Notes: generated from the sequence alone by a model not told the origin. Positions 1-8,662 are shown, counted from the first letter of the stretch. The stretch: DNA of 63,333 bases from Bacteroidales bacterium (GCA_017935505.1 JAGBHM010000005.1:1-63333), one strand, 5' to 3'. Numbers and translations are program-made.

Positions 1-112
1 TTAGCATTACTATTTTCCTGAAATCTTCGATTTTGTATGCAAATTGTATGTGATAAAATTACATAAGAACCACGATATACGCGAGTAATAATTTGATAAT
101 TAGGTAGATATT
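1..112. other. Left edge, no gene seen
   Basis: This is AT-rich sequence downstream of the minus-strand defence operon. I see no convincing reading frame or terminator. The next gene of the element, if any, lies outside the window. Confidence 0.4.
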
Positions 113-436
113 TTAGGTTGTCGAATTGGCAGCTGATTTACCCATTGTAATATATGACATACATTCATTATATTTTGCCTTAGCAAAAGCATTTCTTGTC
201 TCGCTGATTCTCTGTGATAAATATAACATTATTTGCTCTTTACCATCAGCAAACTTTTCAGGAATTTCTGGTATGAAATTAAGAGATGTGTGAATATGCC
301 ATTCCACTCTTAACAAAGCCCCACTACTATCTGTAAGAATATCTTCATAAGATGGAAATTTTATTGTATCACTTACCCCTGTTATCTTCTCTATTTGCTT
401 ATGAACGTTTTTAAGTAATTCAGAATACTGTGCCAT
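113..436 (-). CDS. Small unknown protein, third gene of the Septu-like operon
   Basis: I do not recognise a family. The start chosen is the internal ATG at 434-436 (protein begins MAQYSELLK), giving about 107 residues. An upstream methionine would add a hydrophobic tail with no counterpart in the rest of the protein. The protein is soluble and mostly helical in character, with no signal peptide and no cysteine pair. It lies about 53 bp downstream of the HNH nuclease gene on the same strand, so co-transcription with the PtuA/PtuB-like pair is likely. It could be an accessory factor, regulator or inhibitor of that pair, or an unrelated cargo gene. Only its position supports a defence link. Confidence 0.55.
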   Translation of the reverse strand: MAQYSELLKNVHKQIEKITGVSDTIKFPSYEDILTDSSGALLRVEWHIHTSLNFIPEIPEKFADGKEQIMLYLSQRISETRNAFAKAKYNECMSYITMGKSAANSTT

Positions 437-489
437 TATTTCTATAATTAAAAAGGGAATCGGAACTACCAATTCCCTATATTAAAAAT

Positions 490-1212
490 CTATCTTCTTA
501 CCGGCTCGTAATGATTACCAGCATCAAAACATTCTGCGCAAGTCCCGGGAGTATTTTCAATCAAAGCTTTTCTAACCTCATCCTTTCCCTTAAATACCGT
601 AAACCATACAGACCAATTTCCTTTCAGATTAGCGTAGTAAACAATATCCTCAACAGAATGCTTCTTATCCTCATACTCTACCAATAGTTTCTCCGCAAGT
701 TTCCAAGATTCATATCTGTGCTTCCATCTAAAATCTTGTTCAGACGTTGCCTTTTCACCAAATGGGTCCCTACCCAATTTTGCTAAATTGTATAGGCCTT
801 CTGCACCTTCTTTTAAATCTGCAGGAAGGGTCGGATTCAACTTTACCCTTCCAGATGCTTCATATACAAAATCAAGGAATGTATTATCATTATGAGGAAA
901 ATGAGTTTTATTGTAGTCAACATCTGTTTCTCCTTTTACGGAATTGCAAATATTGCACGCCAATAGGAAGTTATTCCACTTTGTTTTCAGCTCTTTATAT
1001 ACATCTTTAGGCTTTACATGTTCAACATGCATATCTCCAATACTTCTTGGTTCTTCGCAATATGAGCAAAATGAACCTAAATTGGCTATCAGAGGGGCCT
1101 TAGCTGTTGTATATGGATCATAATCCTCCTTGATTGTATGAATAATCTTCCGGTTCATAGAAGTAATAAACTCTACTTCATCACCAGGTTTCTTCTTACT
1201 TACCGGTCTCAT
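490..1212 (-). CDS. ptuB: PtuB-like HNH endonuclease (Septu-type defence)
   Basis: This 240-residue protein has an HNH core near its N-terminus: a CSYC pair at residues 49-52, HVEHV around residues 62-66 with the catalytic-type histidine, then WNNF and CNIC at 86-89 forming the second zinc half. A further CAEC pair lies near the C-terminus. In Septu systems an HNH nuclease (PtuB) works with an ABC-type ATPase (PtuA) to cut nucleic acid on phage infection. Here the start overlaps the end of the ATPase gene by 17 bp, the usual arrangement. Stand-alone Septu and retron-linked PtuAB share these proteins. I see no reverse transcriptase in the window, so a stand-alone system fits better. The assignment rests on domain type and pairing, not on an alignment. 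Confidence 0.78.
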   Translation of the reverse strand: MRPVSKKKPGDEVEFITSMNRKIIHTIKEDYDPYTTAKAPLIANLGSFCSYCEEPRSIGDMHVEHVKPKDVYKELKTKWNNFLLACNICNSVKGETDVDYNKTHFPHNDNTFLDFVYEASGRVKLNPTLPADLKEGAEGLYNLAKLGRDPFGEKATSEQDFRWKHRYESWKLAEKLLVEYEDKKHSVEDIVYYANLKGNWSVWFTVFKGKDEVRKALIENTPGTCAECFDAGNHYEPVRR

Positions 1213-2548
1213 ATTTCACACTTTTAGAATTATACTCCATCTTAATCAAAGCCACATATGCAGGATCATCGCTAAACTCAGCCTCAATCTCATTTAGTTT
1301 ATCTTTCAGTTCTTTGGCCTTTTTAGGATCCCCCTCATCCAATTCCTTAAAGTATGCTGTTGCAGTAGCAACCATTTCGTTATAGCGCTTACTTCTTATC
1401 TCATTTACCATACCCATTCTGCCACTGGCAATATCCTCCAAACCCTCTTTATACGGAGCACCTTCTATTGAAGTGTTCTCATCAAAACTAATCAATTCAC
1501 CCTCTCTCAAGCTCTGCACAATAAACGGAGAGTGAGTTGTAACTATGAACTGGATATTGGGGAAAGCTTCTTTCATATCAGCTAGTACATGTTGCTGCCA
1601 TTTTGGATGTAAATACAAATCCACCTCATCAATCAATACAACACCAGGAGTCTTACGTATAGCATCTTTACCCAAAAATCCATTCAACTCAATACATCTG
1701 TAAGCAATCTCTGAAACAATATTAATCATAGATTTCAAGCCATCACTCATATACGAATAATGATGTCTCTCCGGTTTTTTACCTTTAATGGAAACAACTG
1801 CTTCAATCTCTCCATTGTCAATGTCAATTTCGCTTAAAGATGGTATTGCCTTTGTTAAAGCTTCATAAAATGCATCTCTTGTCCCTTCAAACTCTCTTTC
1901 ATCACGTATATTCTTATCATATCTCCTCAACCAGTCCAAAGCACTTGCAAAGTCAACTCTATTATCGACCAACGCCGCTTTATAAGCCTTTTCAATTCTT
2001 TGCTGTCTTTCCTTGGTCTTCCTCACTGTCTTAACTTGAGCATCTATTCGGTTTGTACCAAATGATAAAACAACAGGCAAGACAGAAGCCGCATCAATAG
2101 TTTCTCTCTGCTTCTCCATCTTACCCACAACTTCAATCAATTCACCTGCACAAACACTATTATGCGTTGTAGTTCCAGCTTTAGTAAATTCTCTGTACCA
2201 ATGAATGGGGCGCGTGGCTAATTCAATATGATCACCATTTCCATATGTCTCTGTAAACTCAGCTTCAATGGATATTCGTGGCAATTCTACATTAGGAAAA
2301 TAATCCTTTTTCTCACTATCATACCTAAGGAATCTATCAGATTCTGCAAAATTTCTCCTAAAAGCCTTTCCGCCTCTCAACGAACGCAACGATTGCAGAT
2401 AAGCACCTAAACCTATCTGTACAGCCTGCAACAAAGTAGTCTTACCTGCTGTATTATTACCAATTGCAACTGTAAGATTTCCATTAAATTGAATTTCCTT
2501 ATCCTCAAATCCCTTGAAATTCAACATATGTATTTTTGTGATCCTCAT
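1196..2548 (-). CDS. ptuA: PtuA-like AAA/ABC-type ATPase (Septu-type defence)
   Basis: About 450 residues from the ATG at 2546-2548; this start is preferred because a TAnnTTTG promoter box lies about 30 bp upstream. The Walker A is GNNTAGKTT at residues 30-38, the ABC-like signature YMSDGLKS lies near 265, Walker B LIDEVDLYLHP near 305, and the switch histidine TTHSPF near 338. This is the overcoming-lysogenization-defect/RecF-like ATPase layout seen in PtuA. The C-terminus is charged and probably coiled. ATP or nucleotide state is thought to restrain the partner nuclease in PtuAB systems. The gene heads a three-gene minus-strand unit with the HNH gene and a small unknown gene. Another OLD-family ATPase with an HNH partner is possible, but the pairing makes Septu the best reading. 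Confidence 0.78.
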   Translation of the reverse strand: MRITKIHMLNFKGFEDKEIQFNGNLTVAIGNNTAGKTTLLQAVQIGLGAYLQSLRSLRGGKAFRRNFAESDRFLRYDSEKKDYFPNVELPRISIEAEFTETYGNGDHIELATRPIHWYREFTKAGTTTHNSVCAGELIEVVGKMEKQRETIDAASVLPVVLSFGTNRIDAQVKTVRKTKERQQRIEKAYKAALVDNRVDFASALDWLRRYDKNIRDEREFEGTRDAFYEALTKAIPSLSEIDIDNGEIEAVVSIKGKKPERHHYSYMSDGLKSMINIVSEIAYRCIELNGFLGKDAIRKTPGVVLIDEVDLYLHPKWQQHVLADMKEAFPNIQFIVTTHSPFIVQSLREGELISFDENTSIEGAPYKEGLEDIASGRMGMVNEIRSKRYNEMVATATAYFKELDEGDPKKAKELKDKLNEIEAEFSDDPAYVALIKMEYNSKSVKYETGK

Positions 2549-2578
2549 ACCCCCACAATTTATAGTGTACATTTTTCG

Positions 2579-2586
2579 CAAATTTA
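2579..2586 (-). promoter_or_regulatory. Candidate -7 box of the Septu-like operon
   Basis: On the minus strand this reads TAAATTTG, matching the Bacteroidota TAnnTTTG box. No TTTG is seen at the ideal upstream distance, so it is a half match. It would give a leader of roughly 25 nt before the ATG at 2548. Confidence 0.35.
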
Positions 2587-2707
2587 AACAATTATTATTA
2601 ATCTTTTTCACAACTTTCTCATATTTGCATTCTCTGCACTTTCTGCACTTTTACATTGTCATATACTACAGTCTATGCAAAGAATGCAGAGTATGCAAAA
2701 TATCATC

Positions 2708-4957
2708 TCATTTATACTTCTTTTCATAGGAACCATAATCCAGTTTCCTGAAATATGGACTCTTAATCCAATCTTTAAAGGTTCGTTCACTCATTGAGTG
2801 CATTTTGGCAACATCCACACCCTCCCTTGTAGAAAATGTAATCGGCAAATCCATATAAACACTTTTTTGCTTCTCATTTAATCCACTTAAAGGATCTGCA
2901 TAAAAGCGTTTTTGAGCCTTCTGTGCCCCCGCAATGAAATAATAACATAGCTTAAACGCCCTCCTCAAACTATCAGATGTTACACAACTCAAATCAGATT
3001 CTCCGCATGCAAATTTTATAACCTCTATAACCAAAGCAAATCTTGCACAATAACGTTCCATCTTGGTATTTACCCCTACAAAACTTGCACTGGAGCGCTC
3101 CATAATATCACGGCCACTATTAAACCAATGTCTGTACATTTGGTAAGCACCATCTGTAAACCTGATTACTTTCGTTTTTCCATTATATTTTATAGATCTG
3201 ATTTTGGAAATTACCTCACTCCATGCCTTAACTGTCTCGTCTCCTATTTCCTCATCCTGGAATCTTGCAAAACTTCTTCTATCCGGAAAAGCAAAAAGCC
3301 ACCTGTAGATAAATCCACTCTCTATTTTCCCATCAGCAAATTTCTTCAGTAATGCAGGTTGCACACCTCCTATAACACCCACAAAAGGACTATCAACAGT
3401 AAATGATTCCGAATGAAGCCTATTGACAATAATCGGAACACCAGTAAACAGCTGTGTCCAGATCTCTTCATCATTACCACTACGGTATCGGCTAAAACTC
3501 TTGAAGAATCCCATCAATTCATCGGCATAAATCGCAACACCTCTGGGCGTATTCAAATGCTGCTTCAAAAATCCTTCAACGGTAATATCACTAAGAACTA
3601 CTTGTCCATACACCGGAGGCTCTTCAAATGATTTTGATTTCAACTCTGCAGAATTCTTTTCAGCTTCATATACTTTCAGCTTCTTCTTATATGCCTTCAA
3701 ATTATCTCTGTCCATCTTTCGCAAAGGCTCTATCGCAAATTCCAAACAGCTACTTTTATTTGTTCCAGGCTCTCCTACAATGGCTATATAAAATATCGCT
3801 TTCTCATGCCAACCCCGTTTAATCTCCAATGACAGAGCATTTCCAAGTGCAATACTCGCTGTAAACAACATTGCTGGTCCAATATAGTCAGCTGGAAAAT
3901 TTAAGCATCTCTGGGTGGTACATATTATGTCTCTCACTTGAATAGGGAATATCTCTATCGGGAACGGAATACATTCATAATTTGGACACCTATCACTCCT
4001 CACTCCATGCATATGACATACATAGAAAAATGATCCAATAGTAATATCCTTAGTCGTCTTGAGATAGTTATCAAAGGCAATCGCAACATCGTCCGCTGCA
4101 TATTTTGAAGAGGACCTTGACACTCTATCAAAAAAATCTCTTCCAGGCTCGCCCAAGGAACTCAAGGCCATCCCAACAGTCCTCCACTCATCATAATCAT
4201 CCAGTACAATCTCCATATCCTCCCAAGCCTTCACATATGCTTCAACTTTTTCCAGATCCAAAGAATTGTCTGTAATATTTTCTTCTAGCTCTTCCTCATT
4301 ATTATAATCTTGAATACAAAAGGGAATACACGATTCATTAAAATACGCATTATCATCATAGCTCAAAACTCTCAATCTTGTCACATCTTTACAAGCTGAA
4401 TCAACTTTGAGTCCCTTACCTTCCAGTAAAGCCACTAATGATGTAAAGTAATCTAAATGCCCGGTATAATCAATATTATCAATAAGTACAATCGCAAACA
4501 ATCCATTACCACTTACGGACAACCCGCAATAATAAACAAAATCAAACTTTTGAATAATCTTCCTGGCAAAATCTATATCTTCCACGTTATCAAAATCCAT
4601 CACAACCAAAGGATTATAGTTTACCATTTTCTCTACCAATGGAATTTTAGAATCGCGGGTAGATAAGTTTGCAGAAATGGTGGCTGCAGGAAGTTTGGTA
4701 ACTTTCGCATGATTCCGCGCTTTCTTATCTTCTATCGTACGGATTGAATCAATCACATCTCTGTATTTCTCACCCATACATAAAAAATCCTTAAGCTTGC
4801 ACACAAGTTTTGGTCGCAATACAGACTGTAAAGAATTTTCATTAGAGGAAATAAGGTGCACAGCAGACACATTATTAGGCACAATACTTGAAAATACGCT
4901 CACCAGCATATCTCCAGGACAGAGCATTGCACTCTGCCTTAAATCAGACTTTAGCAT
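2708..4957 (-). CDS. Mobile-element primase/helicase-like protein (BT4734-like, PriCT-2, DUF3987)
   Basis: 749 residues. Residues about 60-210 form a BT4734/VirE-N-like archaeo-eukaryotic primase domain, with the acidic pair VVMDFDN at 118-124. Residues about 237-318 match a PriCT-2 segment (EWRTVGMALSSLGEPGRDFF). From about 335 to 690 is the DUF3987 ATPase-like domain, with a Walker A-type GEPGTNKSS at 395-403. Such proteins are replication or mobilisation proteins of Bacteroidota integrative elements and plasmids. It lies 26 bp downstream of an excisionase-like HTH gene and upstream of the defence genes, so the region reads as one element. A broken relative is present at 17.4-18.0 kb, which suggests that a second element of this kind once sat there. 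Confidence 0.85.
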   Translation of the reverse strand: MLKSDLRQSAMLCPGDMLVSVFSSIVPNNVSAVHLISSNENSLQSVLRPKLVCKLKDFLCMGEKYRDVIDSIRTIEDKKARNHAKVTKLPAATISANLSTRDSKIPLVEKMVNYNPLVVMDFDNVEDIDFARKIIQKFDFVYYCGLSVSGNGLFAIVLIDNIDYTGHLDYFTSLVALLEGKGLKVDSACKDVTRLRVLSYDDNAYFNESCIPFCIQDYNNEEELEENITDNSLDLEKVEAYVKAWEDMEIVLDDYDEWRTVGMALSSLGEPGRDFFDRVSRSSSKYAADDVAIAFDNYLKTTKDITIGSFFYVCHMHGVRSDRCPNYECIPFPIEIFPIQVRDIICTTQRCLNFPADYIGPAMLFTASIALGNALSLEIKRGWHEKAIFYIAIVGEPGTNKSSCLEFAIEPLRKMDRDNLKAYKKKLKVYEAEKNSAELKSKSFEEPPVYGQVVLSDITVEGFLKQHLNTPRGVAIYADELMGFFKSFSRYRSGNDEEIWTQLFTGVPIIVNRLHSESFTVDSPFVGVIGGVQPALLKKFADGKIESGFIYRWLFAFPDRRSFARFQDEEIGDETVKAWSEVISKIRSIKYNGKTKVIRFTDGAYQMYRHWFNSGRDIMERSSASFVGVNTKMERYCARFALVIEVIKFACGESDLSCVTSDSLRRAFKLCYYFIAGAQKAQKRFYADPLSGLNEKQKSVYMDLPITFSTREGVDVAKMHSMSERTFKDWIKSPYFRKLDYGSYEKKYK

Positions 4958-4983
4958 ATCAGTAACATTAAGATAACAGTATG

Positions 4984-5283
4984 CTATTTCTTAGTACCAT
5001 GCTTATATCTGACAAGCTTCTTACTCCGTATCTTGGCATCAAACTCATCTGCATCCAACAATGTTCTTCCCTCAATTTTCTTAAACTCAACAACGCCGCC
5101 GGTGCTCCACCTATAAATAGTCGCAATACTCACATGAGCTAATTTTGCCGCCTGTATTACAGTATAATACCTCTTTTCTTCTGCTGTAATCTCCTGTTTA
5201 GGCAAAGCCTCATTAACTGCATCCTTAATAATAGGCCTTAACACATTATTGCAAAAATCCTGGAATATTTCAGTAACATCCAT
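4984..5283 (-). CDS. Excisionase-type helix-turn-helix protein
   Basis: 99 residues. The central part (about 38-75) reads as a MerR/excisionase-family HTH_17: a YYTVIQAAKLAHVSIATIYRW helix-turn-helix followed by the wing with KIEGRTLLDADEF. A lysine-rich tail may help DNA binding. In Bacteroidota elements such proteins act as recombination directionality factors or as regulators of the replication gene next to them. It lies just upstream of the DUF3987 gene on the same strand. A TGTACCCATT motif at 5418-5427, shared with the integrase promoter, lies in its upstream region and is a candidate binding site, by inference only. Confidence 0.82.
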   Translation of the reverse strand: MDVTEIFQDFCNNVLRPIIKDAVNEALPKQEITAEEKRYYTVIQAAKLAHVSIATIYRWSTGGVVEFKKIEGRTLLDADEFDAKIRSKKLVRYKHGTKK

Positions 5284-5417
5284 AATAACATCAATAATTA
5301 ATAGTTAATAACAGGAGTGGCCACCCTTAAAATGATAATTATCTTCTCACAAAAATAAAATCCAATAAACTGATTTTCAAATCACAACACAGGATATGGC
5401 CAATTTACCATTTTCGG

Positions 5418-5427
5418 TGTACCCATT
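5418..5427 (+). promoter_or_regulatory. TGTACCCATT motif upstream of the HTH gene
   Basis: This copies the core of the tandem TGTACCCACAT repeat in the integrase promoter (7659-7680). It lies 135 bp upstream of the HTH gene, in the 226-bp gap between 5284 and 5509. It may be an integrase or excisionase arm site. Confidence 0.35.
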
Positions 5428-5440
5428 ACAATATACAAAA

Positions 5441-5463
5441 AGCGGCTCCTGACAGAAGCCGCT
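5441..5463 (-). terminator. Intrinsic terminator after the integrase unit
   Basis: On the minus strand AGCGGCT pairs with AGCCGCT across a 9-nt loop, followed by TTTTTG. It lies 47 bp past the stop codon of the 253-residue gene and would end the integrase transcript. Confidence 0.7.
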
Positions 5464-5509
5464 CAATAATAAGTCATTCGGTGGAATTTCGGTCAATATT
5501 CAATATAAA

Positions 5510-6271
5510 TCAGATAGAATACTTGCTTAAAATTGGCCAAATTCTGTAAGACTCCTTCTCATTACAACATTTATCCTTGCTAAATTGCACAATGGAGCAA
5601 GAGCCATTTCTGCCATAAAAAGTAAAAGCATCATTCATAATCTTCTGTGAAAGCATATACTTTTGAGCAAACAAAGTTGCCTCATTCTTTGGACCAATCC
5701 ATTCGGCTTTTCCGCCAACTATAATGTGGTCATGAATCAACTTATCCAAAAACTCATCGTTTGCCCCTTTAATATACTGTTTCAAATCTTTTGCCATCCC
5801 CCTAAACCTGGTCCTTCTTGCGCTATGCATATCACAAACCTGCGGAATTCTATCTATAACCTCAGAAAACCTACTTTTAAAACTATTCAAAAGGGCAAAA
5901 TATTCATATACAATAAACCCGTCTGTATAAGCACTTTCCAAACATCCAGCATTCTTATCCATAAGATTACCCAATGAATTTAGAGCCTCATCAAATATCT
6001 GAAAGCTTTTCACAAAGGAAAGAACTTCACGGCAAAAAATAGGATTACTTTCAATATTACCCCAATTATCACATACAAAATAATATACCGAACTCAATTT
6101 TTCGGATAAATCACTGAAAGCCATCCATAACCTTTCAATTGAAAATTTCCCTATTACGTGAGAACACTTAGACTTAAGGGATTCTTCTATTGAGAAAATA
6201 TCAGCACTTATCATCTGCAAAGAAGATATGCTCTGATCAATAATCGTTCTACCTGGTCCCATAATTACCAT
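5510..6271 (-). CDS. Unknown protein coupled to the integrase
   Basis: 253 residues with no recognised domain, no signal peptide and no membrane segment; predicted to be largely helical. Its ATG overlaps the integrase stop codon (ATGGTAA), so the two are translationally coupled. A terminator follows at 5441-5463, which makes this a closed two-gene unit. Several cysteines occur near the C-terminus (SCSIV, KCCNEKE), without a clear zinc motif. Genes in this place next to Bacteroidota integrases are often conserved unknowns tied to element maintenance, but I cannot assign a role. Confidence 0.65.
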   Translation of the reverse strand: MVIMGPGRTIIDQSISSLQMISADIFSIEESLKSKCSHVIGKFSIERLWMAFSDLSEKLSSVYYFVCDNWGNIESNPIFCREVLSFVKSFQIFDEALNSLGNLMDKNAGCLESAYTDGFIVYEYFALLNSFKSRFSEVIDRIPQVCDMHSARRTRFRGMAKDLKQYIKGANDEFLDKLIHDHIIVGGKAEWIGPKNEATLFAQKYMLSQKIMNDAFTFYGRNGSCSIVQFSKDKCCNEKESYRIWPILSKYSI

Positions 6272-7608
6272 TTCATGAAAGCCTCATCACTTAGAATAGT
6301 CTCAGCTTTATGCAGTGAATCCGCTTTAATATATTTCTTGAGAGACTTAATACTAGTATGCCCAGTTACAGCACATATATTAAAAACATTCATACCGGCC
6401 AAATACATTAAAGTTGCTCCTGTTCTGCGAGCTGTATGAGTTTGAATAAGTTTGTATTTAGGAATTCTCTCTGTACCAAACACACCGGATTTAGACGTTT
6501 CAACCTCCACCATCTCATCTATTTTGGCCAACTTTCCAATCTCCTTTATATACATATTAATCTTCTGATCAACCAAATGCGGCAACTTATAATCATACTT
6601 CTCAAGGATTTTCACCAATTCAGGTTTTGCTGGAATATATACAGCAACTCCCGTCTTTTGTTGCCTAATCTGAATAATAACTTTACCATCATCATAAACA
6701 CGAATATCATCCATTACAATATTGTTGTAATCAGAAACACGTTGAGCTGTATAAACTCCCACCATAAAAATATCTCTGGCAATCTCATGACCTTTAGACA
6801 AACCAGACAAATCCACCTCACACATACGCCTAAGCTCATCCTTGGTCAAGTAAATAGAATCAACATCCACCCTAACACCTCTAAATCTTCTATCGTGGAA
6901 TTTATTATTAGATGTATATCCCTCTGCTTCTGCACAGCCCAAAATTGTTATTAAATTATTCAGACACTTTGCAACAGTATTCGCACTATACTTCTTTTGG
7001 GTATATAGAAATGTCTGAAACCTATTCCTGAAATTCAAATCAATATCATCAAAATCATAATGCTTCTTTGAATACTTCTCAAAAGCCTCAAACTGTCTCA
7101 CAATAGTCTTAATAGTCTTAATACTTTGTTCAGTAAAAATCTTACCTCTCGAATTTGCTCTTTGCCCAGCAGAAATCTGAGACACATACAACTTTAAATA
7201 CTTATCCAAGGTCATTCTATTCTCCGCCTCAATACGCTGCCTTTCAGCTTCAGCTTTAGCCTCTTCCTCCAAACGCCTGCGTTCCTCCTCCTCACGAACC
7301 TCCTTATACATCACATCCTCAACAATCTTTCTAGCAATATCCGGAGTAATAACATCCCCAGCATCCAACCTTGCATTAATAGAAGTTTCCAGAATATCAA
7401 GTTTAGAAAACAACTTTGATCCCTCCGCAGACTTGCGGAACTTTCGAAGATTATCAGCAGAACTCTGAGCTTTCTTCCACTGCTCAATATCAACCTCAAC
7501 AAGGGTATCCACCTTAAAATCAATCTTTAACTTCCTCGACCTCACCCTGGCAAACAAAGTTGCCATACCCTTATCATGCGAGGTCCTCAGCACAAAATTC
7601 ACAGCCAT
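6265..7608 (-). CDS. Tyrosine site-specific integrase
   Basis: 447 residues. The N-terminal 100 residues look like an arm-type DNA-binding domain. A strongly charged Glu/Arg-rich helix (about 105-140) links to the SAM-like core-binding domain (about 150-240) and the catalytic domain. The catalytic set is visible: AQR near 280, HTARR at about 391-395, GH at 416-417 and the nucleophile in KKYIK at about 426. This belongs to the phage-integrase family of Bacteroidota conjugative and mobilisable elements and would move the element now spanning at least 1-7.7 kb. Its promoter carries a tandem 11-bp repeat that suggests self-regulation. No tRNA gene is visible beside it. Confidence 0.92.
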   Translation of the reverse strand: MAVNFVLRTSHDKGMATLFARVRSRKLKIDFKVDTLVEVDIEQWKKAQSSADNLRKFRKSAEGSKLFSKLDILETSINARLDAGDVITPDIARKIVEDVMYKEVREEEERRRLEEEAKAEAERQRIEAENRMTLDKYLKLYVSQISAGQRANSRGKIFTEQSIKTIKTIVRQFEAFEKYSKKHYDFDDIDLNFRNRFQTFLYTQKKYSANTVAKCLNNLITILGCAEAEGYTSNNKFHDRRFRGVRVDVDSIYLTKDELRRMCEVDLSGLSKGHEIARDIFMVGVYTAQRVSDYNNIVMDDIRVYDDGKVIIQIRQQKTGVAVYIPAKPELVKILEKYDYKLPHLVDQKINMYIKEIGKLAKIDEMVEVETSKSGVFGTERIPKYKLIQTHTARRTGATLMYLAGMNVFNICAVTGHTSIKSLKKYIKADSLHKAETILSDEAFMKW

Positions 7609-7634
7609 AAAAACAATCTTAAATTACGTCAACA

Positions 7635-7680
7635 CAAAGATAATCATAATTTAAGAAATGTACCCACATTGTACCCACAT
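7635..7680 (-). promoter_or_regulatory. Integrase promoter with tandem TGTACCCACAT operator
   Basis: The minus-strand -7 box TATCTTTG is at 7635-7642, about 27 bp before the integrase ATG. Where the -33 element should be there are two perfect tandem copies of TGTACCCACAT (7659-7669 and 7670-7680). A protein bound there would cover the -33 region. Confidence 0.55.
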
Positions 7681-7779
7681 TTTTGCAAAACAATAAGAAA
7701 TCATAAGAATCATATTTTCAAGATGTTCCTTATTATTAACACTTTAAGAAATTTAGCTTCTTATACTATCTCAGATTTT

Positions 7780-8022
7780 AAGCAAAAAGTGGTGCGCCCA
7801 TCTCCACTGTTTATACTGGCTCTCGCCAGACCAGCCGCTCCCGCCCTTGCCGTCTTTGCATGCAAAGACACGGGCTCCGCGGGACGTCTGATGACCTCTT
7901 TTAACAAATAGCCGGCAATGTTGCCGGCTATTTCTGTTTCGTGGAGAGAGTTTCACCCCCTGCACCCCCTCTAGGGGGGATCTGCGGTGCCCACGTGGGC
8001 ACCGGTCGCATGTGGCGACATA
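7780..8022. other. Palindrome-dense non-coding block between integrase and acetyltransferase
   Basis: The 433 bp between 7609 and 8041 hold no credible gene. Seen here: AGTGG/CCACT arms around 7789-7808, CTGGC/GCCAG near 7817-7830, a perfect 18-bp palindrome GTCTTTGCATGCAAAGAC (7852-7869), a 13-bp hairpin (7906-7933), CCCCCT/AGGGGG near 7964-7978, a perfect 20-bp palindrome CGGTGCCCACGTGGGCACCG (7985-8004) and GTCGC/GCGAC (8006-8020). The block is much richer in G+C than its surroundings. It may contain the element's attachment site, an origin, or a structured RNA. I cannot tell which. Confidence 0.5.
7906..7933. terminator. Perfect 13-bp hairpin, possible bidirectional terminator
   Basis: AAATAGCCGGCAA and its exact complement flank a TG loop, with T-rich sequence on each side. 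On the minus strand it lies downstream of the acetyltransferase gene. Confidence 0.5.
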
Positions 8023-8041
8023 TTAAAAGCGGAATTTGTTT

Positions 8042-8662
8042 CTATAAGCGATTTATCTCATTTTGCAGATTAGCAAGGAAACGACCAGCGTGGGCACCAT
8101 CCATTTGAGTGTGATGAAACTGGAATGAAAGGGTCAAATAGTAGCGAAAGAACTTCTTCTTGTATCTGCCCCATATGATAAAAGGGTTGTTAAAAATACC
8201 GCTATTCATGCCTACAGCTCCGTCAATCTCAGTATCGATGATGGCGGAAGTGCCTATGACCATACTGTTCTCGGACAGATCCCTGTCCTGACAAGTGGCT
8301 GCAACCTCTGATGTGTACTGCATGTATTCATTGTTAAACTCTTCCAGTTTATCATTAAAAAGGATGTCGCAGGAACTTACTTCTGCTGTCTTGTTCTTGA
8401 CAATTGTATTGATCGCAATAGATTCGTACTGTATAAGTTCATTCCCTACCGGAAGCATATAGAACTCCTTTATAGGAGCAGCCGCCTTCCCAATGCACCA
8501 GTCGAGCAACATATTGAATTTCAAGCCTTTTCTCTTACTAACTTTTACAAGTCTTGTTACATCAATGGTTTTAATGAAGGTCACCATTGGATTAGGTGCC
8601 TTCATCCAGAATTCGTATGCAAATGCTCTTGTGGTCTGTTTAGGGTCAACTGAATGTGGCAT
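8042..8662 (-). CDS. CatA-like chloramphenicol/xenobiotic O-acetyltransferase
   Basis: 206 residues, the usual length of type A chloramphenicol acetyltransferases. The catalytic motif HHTQMDG is at 183-189, matching the HHxxxDG of the family in which the second His is the general base. The N-terminal part (FAYEFWMKAPNPMVTF) and GTSAIIDTEIDG segment also fit the fold. It would transfer acetyl from acetyl-CoA to a hydroxyl group; whether chloramphenicol is the substrate cannot be told from sequence, because many Bacteroidota CatA-like proteins are uncharacterised. It stands alone beside the integrative element, divergent from the 9010 gene, and ends at a palindrome-rich block. Confidence 0.8.
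   Translation of the reverse strand: MPHSVDPKQTTRAFAYEFWMKAPNPMVTFIKTIDVTRLVKVSKRKGLKFNMLLDWCIGKAAAPIKEFYMLPVGNELIQYESIAINTIVKNKTAEVSSCDILFNDKLEEFNNEYMQYTSEVAATCQDRDLSENSMVIGTSAIIDTEIDGAVGMNSGIFNNPFIIWGRYKKKFFRYYLTLSFQFHHTQMDGAHAGRFLANLQNEINRL

Noticed and set aside
490..2548. Retron with PtuAB effectors
   Set aside because: No reverse transcriptase or retron RNA is seen within the window. The upstream gene is a DUF3987 protein; only the edge beyond base 1 remains untested.
6436..6954. 172-codon plus-strand frame over the integrase
   Set aside because: It is opposite a complete integrase catalytic domain.
7609..8041. tRNA gene as the integration site
   Set aside because: No T-loop signature or cloverleaf could be drawn in this stretch; the palindromes do not fit a tRNA.
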